A stretch of DNA of 37,809 bases from Hymenochaete sp. R1 (Eukaryota > Basidiomycota > Agaricomycetes > Hymenochaetales > Hymenochaetaceae). The stretch covers positions 1 to 37,809 of the forward strand of contig JAFREE010000196.1 of NCBI GenBank assembly GCA_019400425.1. Reading direction: 5' to 3'. The notes under the pieces were generated by a model. The model saw only the letters and a program-made list of their open reading frames with translations. It ran no database searches and had not been told where the DNA came from. Each line of letters opens with the position of its first letter. The first letter of the stretch is position 1. A program made the translations under genes and the position numbers. Below, piece by piece: positions 36,582-37,809 of this stretch.

Positions 36582-37623
36582 AAAATGTGGATATTGGATT
36601 GTCATTTCTTCTCTCTCGTATTCATGGCCACGGTGTGGTTTGCAATGGCTTTTAGTGAGGAAATTGGCGAATTTTGGTAATACTATTACTTCGGCCGGAA
36701 GTGCAATGAATGCGAGGGTTTGCATAAGTGGGAAAATTCTATGTTATTACTCTGACTGAAGTGGAATTCAGGGGAAACTTGAACCTACTTAGACACTGGT
36801 GTATATACCAGAATGTGACGCCATACGGTTTGCAATTTCATTCAACCTACTGAAACCCGCTACTTCTGAAGCAAGTTCTTATTGTCTACAGCCACAGCAT
36901 CTTCCGACTGATTACAACACTATACTGGCATATTCGAAGTTTCACGTGGAGAAATAAGCCCTCTGTTTTTTTAGGCGATACGACTGGCCGTAATTGGTTC
37001 GTGTTCTTTCAATACGTATGGAACGTGGATCACTTCAAAGGCTTCGAAAATCTGTCGATTGAAGTATGCTACTTCATACTTGAACAATGCCTTACTTGTT
37101 CAAGTTTTTAGTGGACTAAAGACGTACTCGGTTCAAGTTAGAAAGACCGGTAAAGACCGGCCTTTCGCAAACACCTGCGTTCTCAATGCGAGCCAAACCC
37201 GACCAGCTTCGCCTTTCTTCATCTGGAATGCGATAAGTAAACAAGCTACACTGCGCAAGAAGGCTATTTTCCGCCAACACCGCGTACCTCTCAGTGTCGC
37301 ACAACCGACAATCTATTTTACGTCTCCTGCGCTACATGAGGCTCAAACGGACTCGGTTGCATGTGCTCTGCCTCGAGGAATGTCCGGGTGGAAGTGTTTT
37401 TGGGGGAGGAGAATCTAAAATGCAGTCGGCTATAATTTTTTGTCGATTTTATCAATGCCAGCGGATGACACGGTGATATGACCGCCGTGCTAAGGTGGTC
37501 GCTTTCTCAAAGCTAATACGCGAAAGGCATTCCGAGTCGGAAGCTCTGTCGGGCCCGCCTGCTCCTTGCCCCTGCGTACAGGTGTTTGAGGCAACGAACG
37601 AACCGAAGCAAAATGTTTTCTGG
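36582..37623. other. Intergenic region, no supported gene
   Basis: About 1 kb. The + strand frame 37059-37418 lacks an ATG start at its 5' end and any domain; a minus-strand frame (36312-36725) runs antisense to the transporter tail. I see nothing to support either. Confidence 0.4.
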
Positions 37624-37630
37624 TATAAAT
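37624..37630 (+). promoter_or_regulatory. TATA box of the secreted-protein gene
   Basis: TATAAAT 120 nt upstream of the ATG at 37744, with a C/T/A-rich leader directly before the ATG. Confidence 0.65.
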
Positions 37631-37743
37631 TCGAGAACGTTTGAGGAGTTCGAACTTCAGCCTCACCCGGTTTCCTCATCTTCCAACACTCGCACCACCT
37701 ACCACTCAAACAAACCTCTCTTACCACTCCTTCACCCTACAAC

Positions 37744-37809
37744 ATGTTCTCCAAGCTTGTCGCCCTCTCTGCCCTCGCTGCAGTCGCCGTCGCTCAATCC
37801 TCCACCATC
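37744..37809 (+). CDS. Secreted protein, N-terminus only (cut by window end)
   Basis: Only 22 codons are present: a Met, a Lys, a hydrophobic core rich in Leu, Ala and Val, and a likely signal-peptidase site after AVAVA before QSS. This is a clear secretory signal peptide. A strong TATA box and a leader rich in C, A and T suggest high expression. Small secreted basidiomycete proteins such as hydrophobins begin in this way, but nothing beyond the signal peptide is in the window, so the mature protein cannot be named. Confidence 0.7.
   Translation, partial: MFSKLVALSALAAVAVAQSSTI

Noticed and set aside
37059..37418. 119-codon + strand frame
   Set aside because: Begins at a non-ATG codon and has no domain or promoter; overlapping frames are equally open.

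Overview
This window looks like nuclear DNA of a filamentous basidiomycete, most likely a mushroom-forming agaricomycete. The main reasons are dense genes split by many short GT-AG introns (about 45-85 nt), micro-exons of 8 and 14 nt, pyrimidine-rich leaders after TATA boxes, and the gene content. Gene models were built by hand from splice signals, reading frame and family conservation; no searches were run.

Layout. 1-3551 has no supported gene; 841-3551 is strongly purine-rich on the + strand. A small minus-strand gene (3552-3992) carries a PNRC/EDC1-type decapping-activator motif. 4200-6480 is mostly intergenic, with one weak ORF carrying a PCNA-binding (PIP-box) motif. Next, all on the + strand: a Fus3/Kss1-type MAP kinase (6482-7945); the spindle-checkpoint protein Mad3 (8715-10837) behind three MluI cell-cycle boxes; an Rrm4-type RNA-binding protein with three RRMs and three MLLE regions (11319-14595); Mediator subunit Med7 (15523-16853); and a second Fus3/Kss1-type MAP kinase (17678-19481).

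From 19.8 to 25.0 kb are less certain genes: a small orphan with an apparent frameshift (19876-20533), a lysine-rich orphan (20633-22225), dynactin p27/DCTN6 (22607-23192), and two weak orphans. Then come the RNA exonuclease Rex1 (25445-28015) and two duplicated MFS anion transporters of the Dal5/Tna1 (ACS) type (28815-31259 and 34161-36581). The transporters flank a zinc-finger/PHD/chromo-like protein (31746-33333). The right edge cuts a secreted-protein gene just after its signal peptide (37744 onward).

Themes. Several genes fit hyphal growth and cell-cycle control: two mating/invasion MAP kinases, Rrm4 (endosomal mRNA transport on microtubules), a dynactin subunit (microtubule motor cargo) and Mad3. 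RNA metabolism is represented by the PNRC-like protein, Rrm4 and Rex1. The most notable observations are the eight-fold ABBA-like motif array in Mad3, a PAM2-like motif inside the MLLE-bearing Rrm4 with a possible intronic promoter, the two linked MAP kinases sharing no intron position, and the transporter pair with all 15 introns conserved around a PHD/chromo-like gene.
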